DNA from: Diphasiastrum complanatum
Lineage: Eukaryota > Streptophyta > Lycopodiopsida > Lycopodiales > Lycopodiaceae
Reading direction: 5' to 3'
Assembly (NCBI GenBank): GCA_029204225.1
Contig: MU834914.1
Location: 1 to 43,219, forward strand
DNA length: 43,219 bases
Both the position numbers and the translations under genes were made by a program. This document shows positions 31,661 to 41,584 of the stretch, piece by piece (the first letter of the stretch is position 1; each line of letters begins with the position of its first letter). The notes under the pieces are model-generated. The model was not told the DNA's origin and made no database searches. It saw nothing but the letters and a program-made list of their open reading frames with translations.

Positions 31661-31989
31661 TCTACGTCTATGGATTTTTGGAGAGTTCATGCGATCCCGG
31701 ATCTTTCCTCTCACTTGTTTTTGTGCAGAGTGGAGCGATTGAAGACGATCTTGGAGCGTTTCTTGCATTTGGAACTTGGATCTTGAAGATCATTTGATGC
31801 TTTTGATGGTTAGAGGTTGATGATTGAAGATTTGAAAGCTTTTGGAGTTTATGTTTTTCTTTTTTTTAAAGATAAAGTTTGTTTTGTTTGTGTTTGTGAA
31901 AGAAAGTGAAGAGGAAAAAGATAAGTGAGAAGGGGGAAGATAAGTGTTTGAATAGATAGTGTTAATTGTTAAGTGTTTGAATAGGTAAG

Positions 31990-32533
31990 TGTAAAGTAAA
32001 TGAAGATAGATGCTAGGAAGTAGATCTTGAATAGCAAAAGTTTGAACTAGATTAGAGTACTCATTTCCTAGTCCATTCAAAATGATTTGAACTAACTCAT
32101 TGTCTTGGATCTTATCACTTATAGAAGACAACTCTCTATTTAAAGATTTGATCCTAAGAACATAATCTTGGGCATTTTCATTGCTTCCTTTCATGCCTTG
32201 AAGTATTTAGTTTCTTAGCATGAGTATTCTTGGTGTATTATTGGATTCATAAATAAATTTTAATGAATCTAATGCCTCTTTGACCGAGATACAAGATGAG
32301 ATTTCTTTCAATAGGTCATTACTTACATTCATTTTTTAGCAATGTAATGCCAATCTAGATCTCTTCTTGTACTTTACCAATTCTTGACCACCTTGAGATT
32401 CTTCTTCAACATCAAGGACAATGTCATAAAGATCATGGAGTACTAGCAAAGACTCCATTCTAACTTTCCAAATGGCATAATTCATGGATGTCATTGGCTT
32501 CAAACAAAAACTCACCCATTGATGCCATTTTTA
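31990..32533 (-). pseudogene. Copia gag (UBN2-type) remnant E
   Basis: From MASMGEFLFE at 32533 downwards, one shifted frame reads M-N-Y-A-I-W-K-V-R-M-E-S-L-L-V, then EALDSLKFIYESNN, GMKGSNENAQDYVLRIKSLN (32194 on), DNELVQIILNGLG and Y-S-N-L-V-Q-T-F. This is the copia gag capsid-like domain. Two in-frame TAA stops (near 32342 and 32211) and a frameshift near the start disable it. After Q-T-F-A-I-Q the frame runs into low-complexity sequence, so the zinc knuckle and pol are lost. It is homologous to the + strand gag at 42435. Confidence 0.82.
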
Positions 32534-33039
32534 GTGAAAAAGCACTTGAAACTTTTTATGGTTTCACTTGGAAATCTGAATCTATAGTGTCTTCTAGCAA
32601 TTGACAAGCTTGTAGACTCGACCCTATCACTCTTGAACAAATCTAGAATGATGGATTTATAGATTTTAGTCTCACACTTGTAAAATCACTCCTTAATCTA
32701 TAGTTTTTGGCAATATTTCTCTCTCAACTTCAATGCACACTCAAAACATCTGAGAATCATCTTTACTGTACTTGAATCAAGCCTTAAATCAACTATATGA
32801 TTGATCTAAACCAAGAACAAATCAATGGAATAGAAACAATGCAAGAGAAAGCTTGAAAAATGCACTAGACTTGACTAGTTTTGGGTGTATGAAGCAAATA
32901 ATGCACCAAACTGAATTTTAATGCTCAAAACAGGTATTGTTTGGACCCACACATGTGGAGAGTACACATGTATCCCACAAACAGATTTGGTGCAAAAATA
33001 TTGATTCTATCTATGCACTCGGGCCCAAGGCCTTAAAAT
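32534..33039. other. Probable leader/LTR remnant of element E, no gene seen
   Basis: On the minus strand this precedes the gag start. The 25 bases before the ATG resemble those before the gag at 42435 (AAGTGCT...CA..ATGGCATCAAT). No primer-binding site was recognised. Confidence 0.35.
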
Positions 33040-33069
33040 GGGGAAGGCCCCCCGACAAGGGCCTTCCCC
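33040..33069. repeat. Perfect 11-bp GC-rich hairpin
   Basis: GGGGAAGGCCC and GGGCCTTCCCC pair perfectly around the 8-base loop CCCGACAA. A weaker relative lies at 22868-22891. Role unknown. Confidence 0.85.
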
Positions 33070-33264
33070 TATACATTAGTGATTCTTTTTTATTTTGCTC
33101 AAATTAGTATAAAGTTCAAGGCTAATTTTGGTCTCTTTAAAGGATCAACATTCTTTTTCCTCTGGTGGTTATCCAAAATCGAAAGAACACTTCTAGTGTT
33201 GCTTTTCATGCATTATAGCTACTATTCCAAGACCATAATTAAAGCTGAATTTTTGTGGGGGTTA

Positions 33265-33780
33265 TGTTACATACCCATAGGGGCACACAACAGGTTCCCT
33301 AAGATGATGGTCTCTTTTATGGGACAGAGCACTGTCTAGAGTTATAGGTATTGTGGGTGCCATGTGTCAAAGTCCTAATGGAGTGAGGTGACCCTTTGTG
33401 ATGGACCTACGTCAGTGTGCACAATTGATGCATGTCGCTGGTCATGCATGACTCCTATGGTCTGAGATGACCACAACTTGACTACGTATAAAGAGGTGGA
33501 TCTCCATGAGCTTGTCATTCATTCTCTCATGAAGAATGAAGAGCTCTTCCACTAGTGGTCAAGTCAGTATGATTATCTAGGCCTCAAGATGAAGGTAGGT
33601 GAGAGTCGAGGGTAAGGCATGGTGGTATGGGACACCATGGCTTATCAGAGATCTGAGCTTGCTTGATGGTGGTCTATAGCTCCAGTGTAGGGGGGTTCCT
33701 CTATGGATGGGCGGTAACATAGTGTTCATTGCCTAAATGTGTCTTTGCAATGACTGGATCAATGATGGGGATTCTAACAT
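33265..33780 (+). repeat. Copia LTR G with TATA box and primer-binding site
   Basis: Probably starts TGTTACATACCCATAG (after GTGGGGGTTA) and ends GATTCTAACA at 33780, followed at 33782-33794 by TGGTATCAGAGCC, an exact match to the initiator tRNA-Met primer-binding site of plant copia elements. A TATAAA box lies near 33486. The start is inferred; the end is firm. The internal region after the leader (33795-34070) has no recognisable gag and is cut by element H on the other strand. Confidence 0.75.
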
Positions 33781-34074
33781 TTGGTATCAGAGCCACCGAT
33801 CTTTGTAAATACACAATTGGTTCAAATTAAGTTTTGGTTAGTTTAAACCTCTTGTTGATGTGCTTGGAAAACTTACTATTCATGGTTTCATCGTTATGAA
33901 CAACTTTCCTTTTCATTCCATTGAAATCGACGTCATTTGGATAGGTTTTGGGCCTTGTATGCATGCTAAGAGGCCAAGTCGCAGAAGCGCGAAGATATCA
34001 GGCAATCCAACAACTAGATTACCTCTTTTAAGGATTTGCAAGCTTTGAGCACTAATATGACCAAATCGTTGATG

Positions 34075-34838
34075 TCAAAGGTCACTTCGGCTATCAACAA
34101 TGCTTACCATAGCTTGAGTAAAAGATCTTGCATTCAGTTTGTAGAGTTGATTCCCATTGACTCTAGCTCCTATAGCAATCACTTTGTAGTGATTCTTGAT
34201 GTCCTTGATGAGACATTTGTCTCTATCAAACTTAACCTTGAGTTGTTGATCAGCCATCATCCCAACTGGTAGTAGATTATTAGCCAAACCAGGTACATAT
34301 TGCACATTGCTTATCCACTTTATCATCTCATGTGGCAATGCTTCACAAACATCTGATGTGACTCACTCAAGCTGTTCAATGTCAATTGAATGATCTCACG
34401 ATCCTGTACTCGCTCTCCAACGACAGCTAGTTGATCACGGATCTCATTTATCTTCAATAGGTGATCGAGAATGGTTGCACCAGCATCCATTTGTAATGTG
34501 TGCAGCTTCGTCTTCAAAAATAGTATTCGATATGTGTTTGTCATTTTGAACAATGCCTTCAATGTATCCCACGCTTCTTTTGGTCCTTCCGAATCTGAAA
34601 TGTATGGAATGATAACATCTCTGACTGACAAGTTGATGACATTCTGTGCTTTCCATTTCCTCCTGTCAAATGCCCGCTGATCTTCTTCAATCACTGGCCT
34701 TGTCTCCTCACCTGTCACGATCTCCCATAACTCCTTTTCCATCAAAATGTTCTTCAGTTTGGATTACCAAACTGCATAGTTGTTGGCTCCTTCCAATTTG
34801 CTTGACTCATTGAGGACACTCTTGCTTAGAGTTGCCAT
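34075..34838 (-). pseudogene. Copia gag fused by deletion to protease end (element H)
   Basis: From ATG at 34836-34838 the minus strand reads MATLSKSVLNESSKL, N-N-Y-A-V-W, a TAA stop where lysine is expected, then NILMEKELWEIVTGEE, AWDTLKALF and LNSLSESHQMFV: a UBN2-type gag domain. At about 34335 the frame changes straight into I-S-N-V-Q-Y-V-P-G-L-A-N-N-L-L-P-V-G, C-L-I-K-D and G-N-Q-L-Y-K-L, the protease C-terminus and start of the pre-integrase linker. The zinc knuckle and protease active site between them are deleted. Confidence 0.85.
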
Positions 34839-35476
34839 AATTGCACTTAGATGAGTCCAGATTGTAAAAATGACTACAAAAATAGAAAATTTGCTGTGAA
34901 ATTGACAAATGCCGTCTCTAAACACTTTCCAATCCGAGCAATGGATTGAAAGTTATGCCAAATTGAAGATTTTGGCCTTAAAATGGCTCACAACTAAGCT
35001 TGAAAAATGGCAATTATTGCCAGACTTCCATCTTTTAAAATTTATTTCGTCATGCACAAATCTCTGATTTAAGATATTTTTATATCAGTGCGTAGCCCTT
35101 TGTACCAGCATAGCTCTTGTCTAATCAGATCCCAAAAACAGTCTCTCCAGCTATGTCAAAACATCACTCTGTTTTCTGCTTACCTACAAAAAACCACCAG
35201 TGGACAGGCCTTAAACAAAAGTGGCCCTGTACCCAAGTTAAGGGCCCTTTCAGGATTTCATTTGAAGTTGAAGAAAAGTGAAGGAAAACTTCAGAAAATT
35301 CTTGGCTGTCGGATCTATGAAAGATCTGTGGTGCAGATCAGCTTTCCCTTCTTCTTGGACACGTGGCATTCATCTGATCATGAGCTCTTACTCATCTGCG
35401 TTTGCAAGGGGACCCACCCCTAGAGACACTTGATGTTTTAAAGCAGTTCGGCGTGCGATTAGTGGACCCTCCTCTC
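34839..35476. other. Leader/LTR-like sequence of element H, no gene seen
   Basis: On the minus strand this lies upstream of gag H. No primer-binding site was recognised and there is no convincing coding sequence. Confidence 0.35.
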
Positions 35477-35660
35477 GTGCGTTTCAGGCTGCAGGATTGA
35501 TGTTTCACCCTTAAATCCGACGTTCCGGATCAGAAAAGTAGCATTTCGAACAGTTTGTGCAACGTTTCGGGCATCTGTAAGACGTTTTGGGCATCTGTAG
35601 GACGTTTCAGGCCTGTGTGCCATGTTTCAGACTTGTTCAGCACCTTTCAAATAATAGAAT
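35477..35660. repeat. Degenerate 20-bp tandem repeat, about nine units
   Basis: Six units of exactly 20 bp run from 35541 to 35660, for example GACGTTTTGGGCATCTGTAG, GACGTTTCAGGCCTGTGTGC and CATGTTTCAGACTTGTTCAG. Three more irregular units (20-22 bp) precede them. The GTTTC core recurs in register. It lies between gag H and the recombinase gene. Confidence 0.85.
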
Positions 35661-36149
35661 ACAGCCAACAGACCTGCAAAACGCTGTTTTCCAACCAAAA
35701 AACTCTGTTTTTCACTCAAATCTCTACCAAAATCCGTGATTTTTGATGTAACATGTTACAAATCCAACTCTTCTTGCAGTTGGCTATCCCCCAACACTAC
35801 TCTCACTGAAAATGATGGAGGATACTGAGTTTTCCAGACCTATCCTAATTGCTTGCACAAGTTTCACACAAAATCACCAAAGTAGGCTAAAAATTCAATG
35901 AAATTATAGTTTCTCAATTCCTAAATGCTTCATAACTGTGAATGGCAGTACTAGACACAGTCTAGTGTGATTTGCAGTTTCCCAAACAAACAAATGAGGG
36001 ATTTCTTGGCAAAACTCTCTTACTAATGGCACTTTTCATACAAAACTTGAAAGTATTGTAAAAATCTCCCAACTCAACAGATTTTCAATTTGTCTGATGC
36101 TACCCTGGCCTTTCTGATGCCTCCAGGACTGTGTCTTTATTGCTTGCAG

Positions 36150-37225
36150 CTAATGAATCTATCATTCGTTCATCTCTTGCTGGTTTGGGCAAAAGTGTTA
36201 AAAAAAGTGATGTGTTGACAATGAATGAGGAAACTAAGATGCTTGCACAAGAAATATGTCAACCTACTAGTCCCTCTGGTGTGAATCTTAGATTTGGCTA
36301 CTTTTGTACTTGATTTTGTCGTACCATTCTAAGGTAAGTATGGTATATGTGTTGTGTTTTTGGTATGTTTTCGAGATTTTGTTTTGTGTGTTTACAATCT
36401 ATTTGGAGGCTTTTTTGATATTTTGTCATTGTTCTAATGTATAGTCAAGGTATTTCAGAGAATTGGTGTTTTGATGTTTCTCATTGTGATTCAGAATATC
36501 ATCGACCTGTAGTTGATTGTGGTATCACGGATGTTTTGGATACTTACAATGTCCTTATCAGTCATGGTCCTCAATGGTGTGATGAGGAATCTGGGCAACA
36601 TCCTTTATTTTTGACACCTCGCATGAAATGGAAACCTCCAGATGTTGTTTGATTTCTGAAATGTCCAGTTGGTAGGAATACGCTGAGGACTCTGACATTG
36701 CGGCTTGCCAGTGACCATAACCTGAAAAATAAGATCATCACTAACAAAACTGGTAGGGGAGTTGGAATTACTAGGATGGAAGTATGAATTTCTTATTGTA
36801 ATTTTTTAGTTGATGCTTTGTCATCAGTATTTTAGTTTTATTGCATGTTGTTCTGGTTATGTTTTTAATGTTTATGTTGTCGTTTGTGCAGGTACAATTG
36901 TAGTGAGAAAATCGTACGTGATTGAGCTATGCAGCGCATAATATCAGGAGAGACATGGAATGGGAAGGCATTGCGGTTTGAGAATGCATTGCAGCAGGAA
37001 CAAGAGAAATATTCTGAAGATATAGAGGCTAAAATGCATGCAATTTTCAGCACCTCTAATAATAGCATTTGCAAGAAAGAAGTAAAAGAAGATGGTTATG
37101 TTTGTGCAGTAGGGACTAGAAACGTTTTTATTGAAAATTCTGTTGTCATATTCTTCCAATTAAGGTTATCTCAAAATACATTGCAATTTTTTTTAAAGTG
37201 CTTTATGAATGAAATGATGTGTTGA
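36150..37225 (+). pseudogene. Tyrosine recombinase (Crypton-like) gene, decayed, with introns
   Basis: Exon 1 36150-36333 lies between TTTATTGCTTGCAG and AAG|GTAAGTATGG. Intron 36334-36444 joins in frame (phase 2) to exon 2, 36445-36781. Exon 3 (36892-37225) follows TTTGTGCAG. Exon 1 (LAGLGKSVKKSDVLTMNEE...) resembles the N-terminal catalytic half of ZMYM/KIAA1958-type recombinases. Exon 2 has PLFLTPRMKW, then CPVGRNTLRTL and T-N-K-T-G-R-G-V-G-I-T-R-M, which fits the PLG.NTL...TNHS.RAT pattern with the catalytic H/K-x-x-R box (here K-T-G-R). Exon 3 begins Y-N-C-S-E-K-I-V and runs MQRIISGETWNGKALRFENA. In-frame stops are TGA only (36311, 36650, 36923). The exon 2-3 junction is out of frame and the TGH...Y segment is not found, so the copy is dead as it stands. 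Confidence 0.5.
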
Positions 37226-38337
37226 AAATCTCTGCACAAATTATGTGGGAGTTGTAGATACTGGACTTCTATCAATGTACCTAAAAAGAAAAAGCTCAAA
37301 TAGTTGCAACTTTGTCAATAAGTTGGTTAAATGAAAGATGTGTTTTATTGGATTGATGCTACCTCAATATCATACCAATGAGAAGAGGGGTTCAAAGTAG
37401 TGGACACATAATGGGTTAGAGCAACAAATTCTTATCTATTGTTGTAAATTGTTTCTACTTTTGTAAGAAGAACATAGCAAATACCTCAAAGAAGTAAAAT
37501 GGAAGAAGAACAAAAATCATACGTAGCCTTAAAAGATGAATTTCCAGCCACTTGTATTCTGAGCATCAAAATTAAATAAAAAAATCATAATTTTGACACA
37601 TTATATACTTTTCTCATTTTCCTCAGTGATGATCCAATTTTTGCCATGTTTTTATTTGTGTTTGTTTGGACTTAGTTATTCGAATGTTTATTGTTTGATT
37701 TGAAAATTTTAGGTAAATTAGATACATAGACTTCCTTCCACTTGGTTGGCTTTATCAACAAAAATGCTAGTCCCAAAATATTTCTTAAAACTTATACATG
37801 ATCTAATTACAAATGAGTTCTATCCTTATGATTCATTCAATTGAATTATGGTCCGATTCATCTATTGTGGGCTAGACAATGTCATGCCACTAATGTGTTA
37901 ACATCATATATTTTGTATTGTCTTTTTTATCTGAAGTCACTTTATTTCCAATTTCCAAAACACTCATGTTCTCTTCAATTTTGAGTCTAGAACTATTGGT
38001 AAGTGTATGATTTAAGCCTTATTCGCTACATTATTTCATTGTGATAAAAAATTTCATTCACTTTGGTACTATATTATGTGTAACGTAAAGTCCTCAAGAG
38101 GGGGTTGTGAAAATCATAGGAGGCCGTTACAATCCCATAGGTTTGATGTGCATAATGCCATGCATTCAAAAAGGTTGAACAAAGTCATAGAAAACCTTGA
38201 TGAAGCTTTTATGAGGTCAAAATTTTAACATGGATTAGAACATAAAACATTCCCACATTTCAATGTCTATTTGAGATGGCCTTACTCTTTATTGGAAATC
38301 CTCAAGAAAATGTTTGATACAAGTTTATTAATAAACT
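37226..38337. other. AT-rich spacer, no gene seen
   Basis: About 1.1 kb without recognisable coding, repeat or element termini. Confidence 0.4.
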
Positions 38338-38463
38338 TTTTTCTCCTATATATGTCCTTGCTTCTACAATAGGCGGAATCAAACTCTTGACCTTAAAGTA
38401 GATGAAAGATGGAAGTCCTAACCACTTTGTAGGACAAATTCATTCAATTTTAAACAATGAACA
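38338..38463 (-). other. 3' flank of GH105 copy 2, shared with copy 1
   Basis: Homologous to 19445-19591, with small indels. The shared sequence begins near the T-rich CTTTTTTCTCCT run. Confidence 0.75.
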
Positions 38464-39708
38464 TCACCGTGCCCATAGCTCAAGGCTTGCCAACAAAAAT
38501 GGGCCAATACCTTTAGGATCATTTGTCACCACTTTCTCACTTATGTAGTACTCATAAGTTCCATTTCTGTAAGGAGTACCCCCCAGCCCTCCTGTAGCAA
38601 CTGTGTGGGTGAGACTAACACCTCCATCAAGCCCCAACTGGATAAATTGTGCCTTGATTCCCTCATAGCCTATTCTAGCAATAACGAGATAGTGTGGTAA
38701 CAAGTATCCCTTGTGTACACCCTTGGCGAGGGCATACACAAACATACAAGACACAGAAGATTCGAGATAATTCCCTTGTCGTCCACCTTGGTCAAGAACT
38801 TGCCACCACACAGTCGAGTCGGGGTCCTGGACCTTTGCAACTGCCAAAGCAAGGCGTTGCAAGATGTGCACCAGGTCATCTCGTTTGGGGTGGTCGAGAG
38901 GGAAGAAGTCCAAGACATCCACAAGGGCCATGGCATACCAGCCCAAGGCACGGCCCCAGAAGACAGAGGAGGTGCCTGTTATGGGATTGGCCCAGGCCTG
39001 AAGCCTGGACTCATCCCAGCCATGGTAGAGCAGCCCTGTCTTGTTGTCACGGCTGTTCTCCTCCATCCAGATGAACTGCATTGCGATGTCGTTGAGCTCG
39101 TCGTACGTCTCGTTGAATAAGAGAGCGTATTCTGCACGAAAAGGCTCGGCCATGAAAAGGCCATCCAACCACATTTGCCAGGGATAGATAAGCTTGTGCC
39201 AATACCCTCCCTGATGCGTCCTAGGCTGGCTTCTCAGCTGCTCGCGCAGCAGCGTTGCAGCGATGCGATACTTCTCCATTTGCGTGTACTTGTACAGGAA
39301 AAGCAGATTCACACCTGAGCGGATCGAGTCCAGGGTGTAATCCTGCGGCTTGTAGGTGGGGATGGATCCATTGTCGGTGAGGAAGTCATCTGTTCGATTC
39401 TGCAGAAATTGGAAGTACTTGACGTCGCTGGTGGCAACCCACATCCTCTGGATGCCATACAGCAGGGTGCCGCGCTCGTAATTCCAGATCTTGCCTGGCC
39501 CAGAGGAGTTCCACAGCGCCAGCGCCGTGTCTGCCATCTTCACCCACAAGGGGGCGTCCTTCCTCTGAGCGCTACTGCTGCTCCCAAGCACTGGGCTGTG
39601 GGATTGATCAGAAATCCTGTCCGCTGCAGCCAGCTGCTGTAATGGCATCCATGTCAGCCTGCACAAGAACAGGAACAAGAAGAAAGAGAGTGCTAGAGCG
39701 AGCTTCAT
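38464..39708 (-). CDS. GH105 unsaturated rhamnogalacturonyl hydrolase-like, secreted (copy 2)
   Basis: An intact intronless gene of 414 codons, about 85-90% identical to copy 1 by eye. The upstream in-frame codon at 39729 is GTG; the first ATG (39706-39708) begins MKLALALSFFLFLFLC, a clear signal peptide, so this start is preferred. All landmarks agree with copy 1: D127 in L-D-S-I-R, catalytic D182 in W-L-D-G-L-F-M, W-D-E-S, W-G-R-A-L-G-W-Y and L-E-S-S-V-S-C-M-F. Differences concentrate in the signal peptide, in the residues just after it (AADRISDQSHSP), and near the C-terminus. Absence of stops in two old copies among dead transposons suggests selection. The likely role is hydrolysis of unsaturated galacturonyl-rhamnose ends in the apoplast or cell wall; an exact substrate cannot be read from sequence. 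Confidence 0.93.
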   Translation of the reverse strand: MKLALALSFFLFLFLCRLTWMPLQQLAAADRISDQSHSPVLGSSSSAQRKDAPLWVKMADTALALWNSSGPGKIWNYERGTLLYGIQRMWVATSDVKYFQFLQNRTDDFLTDNGSIPTYKPQDYTLDSIRSGVNLLFLYKYTQMEKYRIAATLLREQLRSQPRTHQGGYWHKLIYPWQMWLDGLFMAEPFRAEYALLFNETYDELNDIAMQFIWMEENSRDNKTGLLYHGWDESRLQAWANPITGTSSVFWGRALGWYAMALVDVLDFFPLDHPKRDDLVHILQRLALAVAKVQDPDSTVWWQVLDQGGRQGNYLESSVSCMFVYALAKGVHKGYLLPHYLVIARIGYEGIKAQFIQLGLDGGVSLTHTVATGGLGGTPYRNGTYEYYISEKVVTNDPKGIGPFLLASLELWAR

Positions 39709-39925
39709 TATTTGCAATGGAACTGTCACTCAGATCAGAAAGGAATCACTTTTTTCATTCCTTACCCCCCCGTCTTCCTTGCTCAAGTGTCTGAAGAGAG
39801 AACGCCTGACCAAATGGGGAACTTTTTGCTTCAAAATCAGGATGTTCCATTGCCTTGGACGCTGAGAATTCCTTGAGAAGAACGATTCTCAGATATGCAA
39901 AAAGGTCGTTACAAGATGTGCCAGG
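39709..39925 (-). promoter_or_regulatory. 5' flank and promoter region of GH105 copy 2
   Basis: Homologous to 20834-21050; the block CTTCAAAATCAGGAT is identical in both. It marks the upstream extent of the duplicated unit. No TATA box is as clear as in copy 1. Confidence 0.55.
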
Positions 39926-40294
39926 AAATCCACTCACTCATTGCAAACTGGTAGGTAGGGCAGGCCCCTTATGACGTTAAGGTGAAATAAGTTGTGCTTA
40001 AAGAAGCACCTCAAAGCTTAAAAAAGGCGTTGGTTCTTGTATTATGAAATCAGCCGAGCACATGACATTCTGCCCGCTAAAGAGTCATAGGCTTTTTCAC
40101 ATGACCATTACGAAGTAGAATTTGCATTGGAAAAACATAATCAACGTTTTCGAAACTGGGCTTTCTTCACAAGACCATTATGAAGCCGAATTTGCATTGC
40201 AAAACATGATCACCCTTGAAAACAGTGGGTCCCCCATCTTGCTCTTAAAGTCTAAAATATGGGGAGAAACTGCAGCAAATATTTTTTAAGGGGG

Positions 40295-40900
40295 GGGGTG
40301 GAGCCTCCAACCTTCGAGGGCATTCCGCCCAGGAAGGGCGTTTGCTTGAGGGCAGTAGCCCAAGGGCTATAGCCCTTCCTCAAGCAAAATGCCCGAAGGA
40401 GGTGTCTTTCATGTCGTAATTTCATTTTTTACCTTTTTTGAATGTTTTTTTGCCATAATTTTTCTTGTAGATGCACTTTCCATGCGGAAGGTGCATGTAA
40501 TTTTCTTACATGCCACATGCAAAAAAATTTCAAAAAAAACAAGGGGAGGTGCAGAGATTCAGTTGTGGGAGGCACCTCTCTTTTCTTTTTGAAAAAGTAA
40601 AAAATGATATTACGGGGAGGGGGAACGTCGCCTTTCGAGGGCTTTCTGCCCAAGAAGAGCGGAATTGACCAAGAAAGGGGGCCTTTGTTGCCATAATTTT
40701 TTCTTTTACATTTTTTTGTGTAATTTTCTATACGTGCATCTTTCGGACGGAAGGTGAGTGTAAACTTTGTGAGCAAATTTACATGTGCCTTTCAAAACTG
40801 GACAGTGCACATGAAAAAGAGAAGAAAAGCAAGGGTTGCACCTCCTAAGGTGCAATCATTTTCCTTGTTAAAATTTAAAAACTGATATTACAAAGAACTA
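40295..40900. repeat. Two tandem, hairpin-forming repeat units
   Basis: Unit 1 (40295-40611) and unit 2 (40612-40900) share a CCTTTCGAGGGC-type start, GCCATAATTTTT, a GGACGGAAGGTG/GCGGAAGGTG motif, and an AAAAAxTGATATTAC end. Unit 1 holds a 16-17-bp stem (GGGCGTTTGCTTGAGG, 40336-40351, with 40378-40394) capped by TAGCCCAAGGGCTA, and GAGGTGC...GCACCTC. Unit 2 holds the perfect TTGCACCT/AGGTGCAA hairpin near 40835. They look like diverged foldback or MITE copies in tandem. Confidence 0.7.
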
Positions 40901-41488
40901 AAGAGAGACATCTAAACATTTCTCAATCATTACCAAAAGAGTTTAAAGGTGAGGAGTTGTTCCCCTCATATGAAACCACATGGTTTCTTCTTGAATGCCC
41001 ACAACCCACTCATCTTATCTAGTTGAAAGTGCCAAAAGGAAAGGCCCTTCAATGATGTAAGATTAGTTTGAATTTATATTTAGCCATTTTTGTTAAAAAA
41101 AAATCTAAAAATTTGTAAGTTGTGAAAAAAATAAATTGGACAATCCTTTTGAGCAAAATGTCATTCATTGACTTGAACCTTTTACATGGAAGGTTCATCC
41201 AAGACTTTCGATGGTACTCAGTTCAATAGCATGTGCTCAAGTTAGAAAGAGAAATTGAAAAAATTTGATGCTACATTTGTTTAAGAACGTATTGAAAAGG
41301 CCACATGCCATCTAATCTACCCTACTTGAATTGTCAATCAACACAATCAAGAACCCTAAATGCATAGTCCCCATGTTACCATAAGATGATGTCATGTCAT
41401 CTTCATGCTAATGTCATTAGTGATTTCAAGTTTAAGTCATGAGAGATCAAAAGACAAGATGTGACAAGTCTTATTGTCAAGGAGAATA

Positions 41489-41490
<2 letters not shown>
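40901..41490. other. AT-rich spacer, no gene seen
   Basis: No coding motif or clear repeat recognised. Confidence 0.4.
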
Positions 41491-41491
<1 letters not shown>

Positions 41492-41562
<71 letters not shown>

Positions 41563-41584
41563 TAGATAGATGTACACACACACA
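41492..41584. repeat. Compound (AT)n(GATA)n(AC)n microsatellite
   Basis: About 34 AT units (41492-41560), three GATA units, then a short AC run. Confidence 0.97.

Noticed and set aside
31790-32010. Second half of the 134-codon minus-strand frame (YLHLLYTYLF... NSKSF)
   Set aside because: After the gag motif it is low-complexity sequence read by chance, not part of gag.
36311-36925. TGA read as an amino acid in the recombinase gene
   Set aside because: No other gene in the window suggests recoding (both GH105 genes behave normally); C-to-T decay explains three TGA codons more simply.
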